DNA of 64,000 nt from Hydractinia symbiolongicarpus (lineage: Eukaryota; Cnidaria; Hydrozoa; Anthoathecata; Hydractiniidae), in the NCBI RefSeq assembly GCF_029227915.1, contig NC_079885.1, positions 7,874,001 through 7,938,000 on the forward strand. The letters are read 5' to 3'. A program made the position numbers and the translations under genes. The notes beneath the pieces are model-generated. The model saw only the letters and a list, made by a program, of their open reading frames with translations. It was not told where the DNA came from and searched no databases. Shown in pieces: positions 1 to 10,809 of the stretch. The number at the start of each line of letters is the position of its first letter. The stretch's first letter is position 1.

Positions 1-1
1 A

Positions 2-1302
2 TTGAAAGATGGAAGTAAATTACCCAATCCATGTTTTTTACAAACTTGGGACTGTGATGTTTTAAACCTTCCAAACATGGGATGGGGAGATATGGAGCAC
101 TATTTAATACACTCTCCCAAGCAATTTACTCAAGAGTCTTTGAAAGCGTACAAATCTTTAGAGGCCTATGATTTTTTATTTGTGGGCACGTACAAGATGT
201 CTACCACCACATTATCAGTGATCCAGATTTCTGTTTCATAAAATCAGAGGTGGGTGGAATAAAGTATTTCAATTCGTTTATGAGACATTCTCTAAGAAAC
301 TAAAGTTTAGGTTAATAATGGGTACTGCCAAGTCAAAGACAGGGACAAATGCAAAAATTATGCAATTGTTGGGTTGCACAAAACAGGATGGATTCTCACT
401 AGCAACTGTACATGCAGTGCAGGGTAAGAAAAATAAAATAGATTATTTAAACTATATAAATATATTTTATTAGCTATTTACAAACTTGTTATTTAGACTT
501 GGTTCTGCTTGCAGTCATGTTGCTGCCCTTTTATTTAAACTACAAGCATGTGTTCATTTGAAACTCATTAAAATTGCTTGCGCTAGCACATTGTGTTGGT
601 GGAAGAAATCAAGACGCTAAGCTTAACCAACTTAATTAAAAAATATCATATTCAAAAGACGTAGAAAAACGATTGTTTACCTAAAATAAACAAGAAAACA
701 TAGTCAAATGTTACAGCTGCTATGATCCAACCTTACATGATGGTCATGAAAAACAAAAATTCACAAAATTGTTTCAAGTTGCACCAAAGGCAGCAATTTT
801 AAATATTACAAGGAATATATACAATCAACATATGAGCATCAGCTAAAAAACCTATGTAAAATAATAAAAAAGCAAAAATTATCGGATAAATGGAACGTAC
901 ATATAGAAGTGGGGGAATCACAGCATCCATATCTAAAATGGCTTATTCTAAAAAATTAGAAGCATCATCTAGAACTTTTATTCAGACTGTCATGCAATAT
1001 TGTGACCCTGTAAAGGTGGCCGCCACTACATACGGCACTAAAATGGAAAATGCAGCCAGGAGAACGTATTTCAATTTGATGAACAAACATCACATTGACT
1101 TTCAAGTATTAGAAACAGGATTATATATTGATCCAAATAAAGAACGTTTCGACCACATTTTCCACCTATGATTGCATGTGACAGACCTGGCTGCAAAATA
1201 GAATGGTTTCATTTTTCTTGTGTCAATTTAAAGCGCACTCCTCAAAACATTAAATGGTTCTGCCCAGATTGTACAAAGCTAAAAACTAATTCACAACACT
1301 AG
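2..1302 (+). pseudogene. YqaJ-like nuclease with SWIM zinc finger and PHD finger, transposon ORF2, broken
   Basis: The first part (2-423) ends in frame at NCTCSAG and joins after a 73-base intron (424-496) to LGSACSHVAALLF, which restores a SWIM zinc finger (CxC...CxH). The reading frame stops at 618-620. A second open stretch (890-1171) resembles the start of a YqaJ-like recombinase domain (SGGITAS, then GLYIDP) but lacks the expected downstream catalytic block, and ends out of frame. A third stretch (1168-1302) encodes the second half of a PHD finger (residues FHFSC...WFCPDC). I read this as a relic with an internal deletion and frameshifts. In the family this protein accompanies the transposase; its exact job is not established. 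Confidence 0.6.
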
Positions 1303-1380
1303 GATTAGCATTTATTAATGCACAAACAACTACCATAATATCATCTAAAAGATCAACTTGTGATATAGAAATCTTAGTGT

Positions 1381-2837
1381 TTAAAATGTTGTATTTTCTC
1401 AATCGGCCAATAACTCTTTCCATATGAATTCTTTGCCAGCATTCTTGATGTATTTACTTCCTTTACAGATAATTGCTTTTTCCCTTTTGTAAAGGCAGAG
1501 ATTTTTAGTGTAGCACCTCTAGTAGCTAATTCATGATCAATGGTAAATCCTCTATCAGCTAGAATTAAATCTCCACTTTGTCTAAAAAACCACAATTGTT
1601 TGTGATTTCTTTATCTGACACACGACCTCCCCATCCACTTGATAAGAAACTCAACACTGGCTGGTGTAATATCAATAAAATACTTTATTGTATTGTTTTT
1701 TTTATAGGTTGACCAGGTTTGAGCCCTTACATTCAAATTTAAGGGGCGCTCGATAAATATTTCTGTGCAATCAATAATGCATATACAATTTTTGAACTTC
1801 TTAAAACAATTTGGTAAATTTTTTCTCACCACATCACATTCCCACCAAACTTTAAAGGACATTAACTCATTTGTCAACTTTGGTAGCCAATATCAAACAA
1901 TTTTTAATATAATAACAGGCTTGACACCAAATCGATATGCAATATCTTTATTAAAAATCCCAAGTTTAAGTTTCATTAGGACAATCAGGAGACTATCCTC
2001 TTTGGTTAGACGCACCTTGAAAATGTTGTTCATTCAACATTTGAAAGTATCCACATAAATACTTCTTTTGTTACGCCAGTAAAAAAATTTAACTTTTCTT
2101 GGTCATTTTTTATGTTTGTAAATGATAATCTTGCATTTGCTAGCTCCTTTTTAGCAATATTCAATTTATTCTGAGACGGCACATCTTTTTATACAAAAGC
2201 AGTTTCAGTCTTTCTGGTGATCCAACTTGAACACCTGAAAGTATAAAAATAGATAAAGATACACACTAAATTTTCTTTTTTTTATAAGATACATAAGAGT
2301 CATATTTTTTACCTTTATCATTATTGCTGTTTTCTGAACTACTTGACTCAAACACCTCCCTCTCATCTTCCTGTCCTACCTCTTGTGATTCGATTTTTCT
2401 TCTTTCCAACAATCTTTTATGTCTTTCAACTTTTTGCTGTTTAGTTTTTTGGTCAACTTTTTTATGAGTAAATACAGATGGAACATAATCTGGATTGCTG
2501 GGGTCATCTGATTGATGACCTAAAAAAGATAATTTTTACCAAAGCTTTTAGAGCTAGCTAATAACCATTTATAATAATCTACTGGGGAGAATAGTTTACA
2601 AACCTGCGATTTAATCGCTGTTAACCAGAGCTTTCTTCAATGACCATGTCTCTTGCCAGGAATCCGGTAAAAACTTTAACACTACCTTTCTCTCTCCTGT
2701 TTGCACAGCCAGCAACTATCAGGCATCCCCTAAATAAACGTTTTAAAATATAAGTAAATTTAACTGTAAATAAATTGCTAAATATATTTATGCTTCCAAC
2801 TAAAAATAGCATGTTGCGCATTTGTTTTGCCTGCCAT
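1381..2837 (-). pseudogene. THAP-domain DDE transposase (DDE_Tnp_4 type), frameshifted
   Basis: Reading right to left: a possible ATG at 2837 (MAGKTNAQHA); a THAP zinc finger (GCANRREKGS, then in another frame RRLWL-like WLTAIKSQ); an acidic linker exon near 2310-2520 (SDDPSNPDYVPSVF); a helical stretch ending in LNFFTG; a helix-turn-helix (LTKEDSLLIVLMKLKLG, 1935-2010); and the DDE core. The three acidic positions are all visible: IDCTEIFIERP (near 1760), LADRGF (near 1550) and RIHMERVIGRL (near 1400-1435). At least four frame changes separate these pieces (after the THAP half, near 1900, near 1620, near 1440), so the gene is dead here. In the family it cuts and inserts the element. Confidence 0.75.
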
Positions 2838-4720
2838 GTTTATCGCGCATGCGCATTACATAGAAAATTTCTAAACAAATAAATCTGTCTATAAGCCATC
2901 CCTTAAAACACCTTTGCAAAAATGTTGATAAAAAGGACAAGTGTTTCCGCAGAGTCAAGAAATAAATCAGCTAAAATGTCGTAATCACATAATTTACATC
3001 TCAACTCACCCAATTATTTCCACTTCTAATTTCATTTACTCAGTCACAAAAAAAAAATTCACGTAATTTTTGTCCTTTTTAGTGCAAATTATTTAAAACT
3101 GAAAAATGTGGTAGATAAACTTATTTGGCTATTAAAAAAAGACCTATCAAAATTTGAAAAGGGGTGGCCAAATCTTCGGGTATTTAGGGTTAACAGTTTT
3201 AGTACTGGTTAAATTGTTAATATGGTAGATTCTATGATATCAGATATAAAGTCTAGCTTTGCATTGTTGCCAATGAATAGGGAAAGTTAACTAAAAAAGC
3301 GAAATCACATAATTTAGTTGCCCGTAGTATAGATGGTAGAAAAAAGTCACTTTTTCGTGGATTCAGGATTTTTTTTGACCTTCTGTTAGCTAATTATATA
3401 TCATTCCATTTCCTCGTTTTTAGCATTCCTTCCGTTATGAGCTAGATTTTTTTATCACCAGTCTAATTATAAAAATGGTCATATGATTTAGCCACACGTC
3501 AATCATAACAGCAAGGATTGGTGTAAAAAATTAGAAACAGTGTCTTCGGTCAGCACATATTCAAACATCTTCAAACAGTGTTTGTTAATAAGAAAAATGT
3601 ACCAAACAAGAAATACAAAGAGTTTACAAAATTTTGCTTGTTTCCTATCAACAAATTCTTCAAAACTGAAGATAAAAACAAATATTACTTTTTGTGCTTC
3701 AACACTTCATCATCTTCATACAATCTTTTGTTACGTTTTTTATGAAAAGGAAATGTTTTTTAAAGTTTGTTTTAGGCTGCATCAGAAAGCTGGGATTTTT
3801 AATTAGAGGAATTACGGTACTGCAATCTAGTGTTTAGCAGTTTTCATGACTATAATTGTATCTACAACAGAATAATGCTTTACGATTATCCTGCATTTAC
3901 AGTTATTCAGTTATTCAAGGTCACGGTTGACTAGATCAGTTGGACACAATTTTTTTCTTAGAATTTTGGAGTTTTTACTCACTGACCAACTGACCCTATT
4001 TTTAGAGTTGAAATGACTGTCATGACTGCCATGCAAAGAAGTATTTTGAATAAAGATAGCAATTATATACTGTGTATAGTAAATATATTTGATAAAATGT
4101 GAAGCCATATTCATTTTTAAAATGTAAACATGATCATAGTTTTATTTTGAAACATATAAAAAAACTTTTTAAGACAACTGTCAACAGTCTAAAAAAAGTT
4201 AAGTTGTAAGCCTCTGTCTGTCTGTCTGTTTTTGTTGGGTTTTTTTATTACTGTTGTACAATATGATTTTAAAGAAATAAAAATTTATAGCAGAAAATTG
4301 TAATTTTTTATACATACAATTTTAAAAAGCTATGAAGACTTATTGTGTGGATCTTCTGATTATTTGGGGCAAAAAATTGAACATACAAGTGCAAAATTAC
4401 TAAGATAATTTCGATGAGTCTAAATTTTTGGCAAAAAAGTTATTAAAAAATATCAAACATCTAGATATATGCATATACCAGCCAAAAAGCTGTTTGTAGT
4501 CTTCTGTACCCAACCATGAAGATCTCCATCAGATTGTTCACAAACATTGCGTAATACACTCGCACAATTAAGTAAAAATCATGTCTCCAGACAAGTCATT
4601 TTGCATGTGGTAGACTGTGGCAATTAAAAAGTGGAAAAGCAACCCAATCTACTTGCATGGTGACTAGCGTAGGTACCTAAAGGCTCAAATGTCTGACATT
4701 GTTACTATAATTTATTTTAG
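2838..4720. other. Spacer upstream of the first recognised NDUFS6 exon
   Basis: AT-rich sequence with short homopolymers and a CTGTCTGT simple stretch near 4213. One dispersed repeat (3375-3455) is listed separately. I looked here for the 5' exon of NDUFS6 (mitochondrial presequence followed by a THTGQ-like motif) and found no convincing candidate. The 3540-3806 open frame shows no recognisable domain. Confidence 0.5.
3375..3455. repeat. Third, diverged copy of the 60.3/61.1 kb dispersed repeat
   Basis: The stretch containing CTTCTGTTAGCTAATTAT and TTTTTAGCATTCCTTCCG closely follows the start of the repeat at 61094 (CCTTTCGTTAGCTAATTATT, then TTTTTAGCATTCTTCC). Only the first ~80 bases are shared. 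Confidence 0.55.
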
Positions 4721-7589
4721 AAATATGATGAAGGAGACTGGAAACAAGTACGATTTATTGATAAGAAAAAAGTTGTAAGTTTTAATTTTTGAGTCTTTTT
4801 TGATTTTAAGGATCAGTAATATCAGTAATGAATTTAAGTTCCTTTAGTAGTGAAATAAATCAGGTCCCCATCATGACTATAGGCTGTAGCCCCTCTCCCT
4901 GGTAAGACTTGACAATGAACCGAAGTTTCAAACAAAGATGCCCTGCGTTGGGGTGACATTCACAAATTGGAAATGGTATGCTAAATGTCAATCCCAAGTA
5001 ACACGGGGAATTCTTTCTTGTTTGTGATACTTCTTATCGTAAAACATTAATTCTTTGGAGTAAAGACGTTATTTTGAAATGATTTGTTTTCCACACGGTT
5101 GACAGAAGGTTACCATCATCTGCTCATACCCTCAGGTGATACAAGGGGAGGGGGGATGCCTATTAATTTTCAGATGTTTTTCCTACCACCCACAACTTAT
5201 AAAGAACCCCCCCCCTCCCACTCTCGCTTATTAATTTCGTCCAATAAATAAGCTCCTGATGGTCAAAATTCTTTTTTGTTTTGAACGTTCATACAATCTG
5301 TATGTATCTCTTCTCTCAGTAAACATTCTGACCCACCTGTTTAATACCTCCCCCCCCTGCTTATTGGGTCTCAAAAACAGGACAGGATAAACTGCATCAG
5401 TTTAGCAATTATGAAACTTTTTGCTTTGTCGGATTAAAATTGAGATATTACCTACTGAGCCAGCCCACCTTCCATGAAAAAGGTAGATGATGACAAGGTA
5501 CCCAAAATTTAAAACGTATTTAATATTGATGAAGTAGTTTGACATTAATTAGAAATCTTTACACTTCACATTCAAAAAATACGTTTATTTGCTATATATA
5601 AAGTGGAAAATATTACAATTTACAGTAATGCTTCGAATACACTCTCTTTTATTAGACGCCTTTTTGATTAAACGCCCCTTTTGGTAAGCCTCCCTCTACA
5701 AAATTACTTTATAGTCTTTATAGTCGATCATAGTTAAGAATGTTGGTGGTATTTAGATATGTCGAAAATACATATTCCTTTGTCAGTATTATACAGAAAA
5801 ATGCCAAAGTTTATTAAATGCTGCTTTCGCCCCTTTCCCTAAAAATCGAAACAATAAAGGCCCCTAGGTGTTTTTTTATAGCATTGCGGTAGCCAATTTT
5901 TTTTAAAGGGATTCCGGAATATCTATATTATAATACCCGAATACGTCTGTCTGTCTGTCTGTCCGTAGCTTAGCTGCGCAATAGCGAAAAGCACGCAATG
6001 TGGTATAAAAAGGACGGGCGAACTCGTGGATTTTCCACGGGCTAAGGACTAGTCTGTCATAATGCTTCAAATAAAAAATTGGTATGCAATTTGGAGGGTG
6101 GAGGTTATACCTAATATGGGGTGGAGTATAAAATAAAAAGAGAAGGGAGTCGCTTTTATGCTGTTGAGAAATGTGTCTTTGATTTCAAAGAGAGCTTTAA
6201 ATGTGCACGATGTTTTTTGAGCTCCAATATCTTTCAATGTCAAAAAAAACGTTTTTTAACTTAAATTCGGATAATACGAATGTTTCGTGTATCAGTAGCA
6301 CAGTAGTAGTACACGATTTAATTCTTTGTAGGTAAACCCAAATTTTGCGATAGATTTAATAGACGAAATTCCACCAATGGAGGTTAGTGAAAGAGTGGTG
6401 TCCTGTGATGGAGGTAAGACTTGTTGTTTACATGGAACTTTAGCACTGTTATAAAAGTTACTGGAATTAATAGAGACGCTCGACTCGCTGTGTTGAAAAA
6501 ATACTTACTGGTAACAATACAGAATGCGGTAATAAAAACCTTTAAACCTTAAAATGAAACTAGGAAAACTTACATATCCCCGAAAACCTTTATGGCGTTT
6601 TTTTATGGGCTTTGGTTATAACCAGGGATTTTTCTTGTTTCTGTCTGCCTATGGCAAATATTATAAAAAAAACTTAAACAGCCAAGCCTGGTGAATGTGT
6701 TTGGACAAGCCACCTTGTCGATGCTTTGTATTTTTTTGGCTGGCCTCTGTTGTTGACAAACAAAAGGACGTGTTTTGATAATATTGTTTATTGCCTGTTC
6801 ACCACGTGTGATTAGTTGTGTATTAATTTTTGTCAGGTAAAGTTTGTCTTTGATTTATGTTAGGATGAAATTTCTGTATTAATTATTTTCAGAGGAAGTT
6901 AAAGTGGCCATACGATAATCACCTGATTTTTATTTTTTATAGGAGGAGGTGCTCTTGGTCACCCAAAAGTATTTATAAATTTGGTATGTATAGTTTGACG
7001 AAAGAATATATATTTATATCTAAATCAAGCACTTTTTCAGGGAGATAGTTTGAAAGCCTTAAAAGGTAAACCTAAAACATCTATTTTAAAGCGATTCTAA
7101 ATCCATTCAACCATAACTGTAGAAAATTAGCATAGTTTAACCGGATTAAATTTGGCACGTGTTTGTTTTCGTGAATAACATTTGAAGAAATTAATTTTCG
7201 CGATTTTTGCTTGAAATTCGCAACGTCTTTCGTAGTATAGCCAAAATTAACTTTCATGGAGACTTCGATAGCCTAGGTGTGGTGTTCTTAGTGCCACCCT
7301 ATAAATAGAGAAAACTTTAGATGTATTACACATGACCTGTTTTCTACGTTCTGGGCAGACATAAAAAAAAAAAAGCGAGAACGTTCTTTTTAGGAACTGC
7401 ACATAAATGCTTTGCAACTTGTTCGTCTCGAAATATATAGTAGAATAAATAGTAGATATATTCCATTTCATAATAGTAGATATATTCCATTTTGTAGAAA
7501 GTGTTTGTTTTTTATTATTTCAGGACAAACCAGGAGATCATGCGTGTGGTTATTGCGGATTACGTTTCGTCAAGAAGGCTCACCATTAA
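4721..7589 (+). CDS. NDUFS6: NDUFS6, mitochondrial NADH dehydrogenase iron-sulfur protein 6 (5' partial)
   Basis: Four coding exons join in frame: 4721-4774, 6332-6413, 6943-6983, 7524-7589. They encode [18 protein letters not shown], then [18 protein letters not shown], then [17 protein letters not shown] and finally [14 protein letters not shown] before [15 protein letters not shown] and CGYCG are the signature of the zinc-binding 13 kDa subunit of respiratory complex I; the expected ligands (Cys of CDG, His of GHP, two Cys of CGYC) are all present. The subunit sits in the peripheral arm on the matrix side and is needed late in complex I assembly. The first exon, carrying the mitochondrial presequence, was not found; it may lie in the 2838-4720 spacer or left of the transposon. 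Intron 2 (4775-6331) holds a Helitron-like fragment. Confidence 0.93.
5922..6052 (+). mobile_element. Short non-autonomous Helitron-like element, copy 1
   Basis: It begins TCTATATTATAATACCCG after an A and ends CTAG before a T. About 10 bases before the CTAG lies a hairpin (CGTGGATTTTCCACG). TC at the 5' end, a 3' hairpin followed by CTAG, and insertion between A and T are the Helitron hallmarks. It lies in an NDUFS6 intron. Related copies are at 7748 and 31138. Confidence 0.7.
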
Positions 7590-7610
7590 TAAATTCTATT
7601 GTCAAATAAA
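7588..7610 (+). promoter_or_regulatory. Polyadenylation signals of NDUFS6
   Basis: Two AATAAA hexamers occur, one overlapping the stop codon (7588-7593) and one at 7605-7610. They imply a very short 3' untranslated region. Confidence 0.6.
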
Positions 7611-7747
7611 TTGTCCTGTATATTATGTGTTTTTAAAAAATTGAAAAAAAATGTTTGGCCTTGTTTCTCACAGGTAGTTGACGATAAACTCAACATATAT
7701 TTGACCTAGCCAACACGCGATTAAATTTAAAAAATTTTTTTTTAACG

Positions 7748-7841
7748 TCTATATTATAATGCCCGTATACGTCTGTCCGTCAAAATGGTAGCTAAGCTGC
7801 GACGGGCGAACCCGTGGGTTTTTCCACGGGCTAACGACTAC
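7748..7841 (+). mobile_element. Short Helitron-like element, copy 2 (internally shorter)
   Basis: Starts TCTATATTATAATGCCCGTA and ends with hairpin CCCGTGG...CCACGGG followed by CTAC (CTAG in the other copies). It lacks ~35 internal bases that are present in copy 1. Confidence 0.6.
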
Positions 7842-8251
7842 TCTAATAAATATGGCATAGACTACCCAAAAGAAATAAAGCCTAATATAATTTATTTTAC
7901 GTTAGATAAAATTACCGACGTAGAATGCCAGGTCCCTGACACGTCGGCAAACTTGTGTTTCATATTGACACTTTATATTTTGTTTAGTGTTCCCATGCAC
8001 GAACTGACAAATGAAATGGTTACTTACAGCTTGGAGTTAAAAGTGAACGAAAGTTGGATCGTTTTGTGTTAGATTTTGACTATAGCTACTAGCAGTTAAT
8101 TCCTGGTAACTTGAACCTCCAAGGGACTAAGTAAAATAGTGGAATGTTGAAGTAAAACAGGGGAAGTTATACAAAAAACGAATGCAGACAATTTAAAACA
8201 AAAATGTTTATATTATTCGCTTGAAGGTTTGTACAGTCAGACTTGTATAAG

Positions 8252-8271
8252 GCGACCCTATGTGGTCGCCT
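8252..8271. repeat. Hairpin GGCGACC/GGTCGCC
   Basis: An inverted repeat with a short loop lies in a stretch beginning CAGTCAGACTTGTATAAGG. It looks like part of a decayed MITE; no second terminus was found. Confidence 0.35.
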
Positions 8272-8644
8272 GAGGCAGGTGATCGTCTCATACTACATCT
8301 GTCTCAAATATAATAAGTTATATTCAACTTTGTTTACATACCTAAGGACACAATCTTCATTGCCGCAAAATGACATTTAGTCTCGGAGTACTTCTAAGGC
8401 TCGACAGCTGATGACAGAATCATCAGCAGAGGAGATATCCGTGATGGGTTTGTTCTAGAAAAACTCCGGGTTGTGAAAAACAAGCTTATTAATTGTTTCT
8501 AGAATCGTCAGCGTCTATCCAAGCTTTACATTACGTCAAAAAATTGTCGAAGAAAAATAATAGTTCAAGATAATCGAGTTGTCCGGTGTTCGAGTTACTG
8601 AGGGGCTAATTTAAATCTGTAAGAAATTCCAAAAATCGCCAATA

Positions 8645-8704
8645 GATGCAAATCCTCCAATATGGTTTACCACAGTTGCAAATCCTCCAATATGGTTTAC
8701 CACA
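8645..8704. repeat. Tandem duplication of a 30-bp unit
   Basis: The unit GCAAATCCTCCAATATGG (core) is present twice, 30 bases apart, with a single substitution. No coding context. Confidence 0.85.
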
Positions 8705-9262
8705 CCTTTATCGTTTCTACTAGTTGTTCCAATGCAAGGTGGTAACGTAAAAACAGTAAAAATGTCAGAATTAGCTCGAAAATTCTGAACATATAGTTTT
8801 ATAAGCAAACCAATGTGCCTCGCCCATTTTACATACGATGAGTCATCACGTAAGCAGAGAAACAAAATTCACCATTCAAGAATTATCAGGATTTGTAATC
8901 TACTCAACTTTGATATTGTCCAATTTTACTTCCACTTTCCTTACCAGGGATTTTTACGTTCTCTCGTATCAGAAAGGAAAAAAATCCCTGGAATCGAGGA
9001 AAGTTTCACCTTGTTACACATTCCTTTCTCACGTACGGAGGAGTTTATGTTTGTTTTAAGTAAACTTGTGTTGTCAATGCGATGATAATTTCGACATTGT
9101 TCACAATGTTGACACTACAAATACACCTCCTCAAGAATTGTATTGATAGATCTGCTTATACTCATCCTCAGGGTAAATTTTCCAGATGTTAAAGGTATCA
9201 CCCGATGTAAGAGAAAATTGATTATAATTTCATGAAACTACTATAGTCTCTTCTCTTCTTGG

Positions 9263-9330
9263 TTAACCTCGTCCCCAGCACCCCTTGAGGTACCTGATAT
9301 AAAAAGCGAAAGGAGGACGAGGTTGCTTTT
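9263..9330. mobile_element. Degenerate palindromic MITE, CCTCGTCCCCAG family
   Basis: The left end AACCTCGTCCCCAGCACC and the right end AGGACGAGGTTG are inverted; the centre is no longer palindromic. It is related to the better copies at 12698 and 56042. Confidence 0.55.
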
Positions 9331-9631
9331 AGGTAAATGTCATTCCAAGATCACATCAAGAATCTCATCCCTTTTTGCTTTTTGTGTGACGAAGAAAACG
9401 TCCTGGAAACGAGATTGCCTTAGGGCTTTAGCGGATATCTTTTTCGCGAAATAAAACATTCTTACTTAGAGTATGCGCAGCAAAAATTTTTACAAAACAA
9501 ATTATGAAAATGAACTATTTTTTTTCCTTCTCTTGCTACTACAAACATTTTTTCCCAATCTAGTCAATAATTAAAGTGTCTATTTAATGGATCTATTCAA
9601 AGAAATAACAAGGCAAAGAATTAACGATCAC

Positions 9632-9705
9632 GAAATTATTATCGAACCCACAACCTCTGAATTAGATGCCCAACGCGCTAGTCCTTTGCGCCACAGCTGC
9701 ACTGA
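9632..9705 (-). repeat. tRNA-Arg(TCT)-like sequence, pseudogene or SINE head
   Basis: On the minus strand the sequence follows tRNA-Arg: a D-arm region TGGCGCAAAGGACTAGCGCG, an anticodon loop CATCTAA giving TCT, and a B-box-like GGTTGTGGGTTCGAT. The 3' side of the T stem (ATAAT) does not pair with GTGGG and the acceptor stem does not close, so I do not call it a functional tRNA. Confidence 0.6.
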
Positions 9706-10728
9706 TAGACATATACTGGACATTATAGAAACAGGATAGTTATATTTAACACAATAAATGTTTATGGATTAGGGAATCATCTGGTAACATAAATAATATT
9801 TTAAGAGTCGTGTCCAAAGTAAAAAACAATACGTACACTAAATGTCTAAACACCTCGTAAATATCCTAATTGATGACCTGTTTCGTTTTGCTTTTCATTT
9901 GATCAAGTGTCATAATGCAGAGAAAGTAATTACTACAAACAAACCTCGGCGTATGAAATGACTAACCATTTTCTTCAAGACGTTTGCTTAATCGTATTAT
10001 TAGATGAGTGAACTGTAATCAGTATTCGTGTGTGAGAGGGCTTTGTATTGCGATTGATCGAAAAAGGAATTTCTAATTAACTCAAATTTTGAAAATTTTG
10101 TGCCTTGTTAATTTTCTGGAATAACAAGGAATGCTTTTGTCAGCACGGTTTGTGAGTCAGAAATTGTTTGTTGGTCCACGGTTGCGTTGGGTAACATGTA
10201 AGCTAAAAAATCTTAAGCAAATGTTCCAGATCTTAAATCGTTGTTGTTAGCACACACAAACTCTTAATAACTTTGATCTATTTGCTTCCTCCTCCGTAAA
10301 AATAAACTGAAGCATATTTTCAACTCTCCTTTCCTTGTCTTTCAATTCATCTCTAACTATATTTTCTCCAGAAAATTACATTTCGTCAACCTCCGCGTTG
10401 AAGCGTTTTGTTTTAGTAAGTAACAAAATCCTTACGGTCAACATTGGGCAAAAACTTATAAAGTTTGCGACAAACAAAACGAAATTTTATACAAAGATTG
10501 CAAGGCTGGCTGGCCAGTTCTCTACAATCATTACAATTTTAAATTCGCTGGGCGAATGAAATATTCTTGTTCCTAAAGTTACATGTTCGAGTCGCACTAT
10601 AGTTATTGAAAAAACCTTAGAAAAACAAATATTGAAGAGATTTGTGTGCGCTTTGTAAACACTTGTGCGTAAAAGATCTCATTGCATCTGTCTTCCTTTA
10701 CTACAAGAAGAAACAAAATCGAAAAGAA

Positions 10729-10809
10729 ATGTCGAAAACGTTGGTGTTATTTATAACCACTTTGCTTTGTCTATTTTGTTATGCATGGTCAAACGATATC
10801 TTAGACAAG
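10729..10809 (+). CDS. Receptor exon 1: signal peptide
   Basis: ATG at 10729 opens [20 protein letters not shown], a classical short basic start followed by a hydrophobic core; cleavage is likely shortly after YAWS. The exon ends at a GT donor (10810) in phase 0. I chose this ATG because the frame gives a signal peptide and the donor phase fits exon 2. The upstream in-frame ATG at 10642 would extend the protein with a non-signal sequence, so it is less likely. Intron 1 (10810-13943) is the largest in the gene and holds several MITEs and a SINE. Confidence 0.75.

Larger units (their letters stand above)
1..2850. mobile_element. Decayed two-gene DNA transposon, ISL2EU-like, truncated by left window edge
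   Basis: Two convergent broken genes lie side by side: a plus-strand SWIM/YqaJ-like/PHD ORF (2-1302) and a minus-strand THAP plus DDE transposase (1381-2837). As I recall the family, pairing of a THAP/DDE transposase with a YqaJ-type nuclease is the hallmark of the eukaryotic ISL2EU group; this assignment rests on domain pairing, not on a search. Both genes carry frameshifts or stops, so the copy is not autonomous. The left end is outside the window and I could not define the right terminal repeat. Confidence 0.6.
7620..10728. other. Spacer between NDUFS6 and the receptor gene
   Basis: No gene recognised. It contains a Helitron-like fragment (7748-7841), a GGCGACC/GGTCGCC hairpin (8252-8271), a 30-bp tandem duplication (8645-8704), a palindromic MITE relative (9263-9330) and a tRNA-derived sequence (9632-9705). 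The part next to 10729 should hold the receptor promoter and 5' untranslated region, but I see no clear TATA box or initiator. Confidence 0.5.

Noticed and set aside
3540-3806. Candidate first exon of NDUFS6 (MYQTRNTKSLQNFACFLSTN)
   Set aside because: It lacks the THTGQ-like segment and a donor in phase 0 joining to 4721.
7785-8072. 95-codon open frame as a gene
   Set aside because: It starts inside a Helitron-like fragment and shows no domain or splice context.
9632-9705. Functional tRNA-Arg gene
   Set aside because: The T stem and acceptor stem do not pair.
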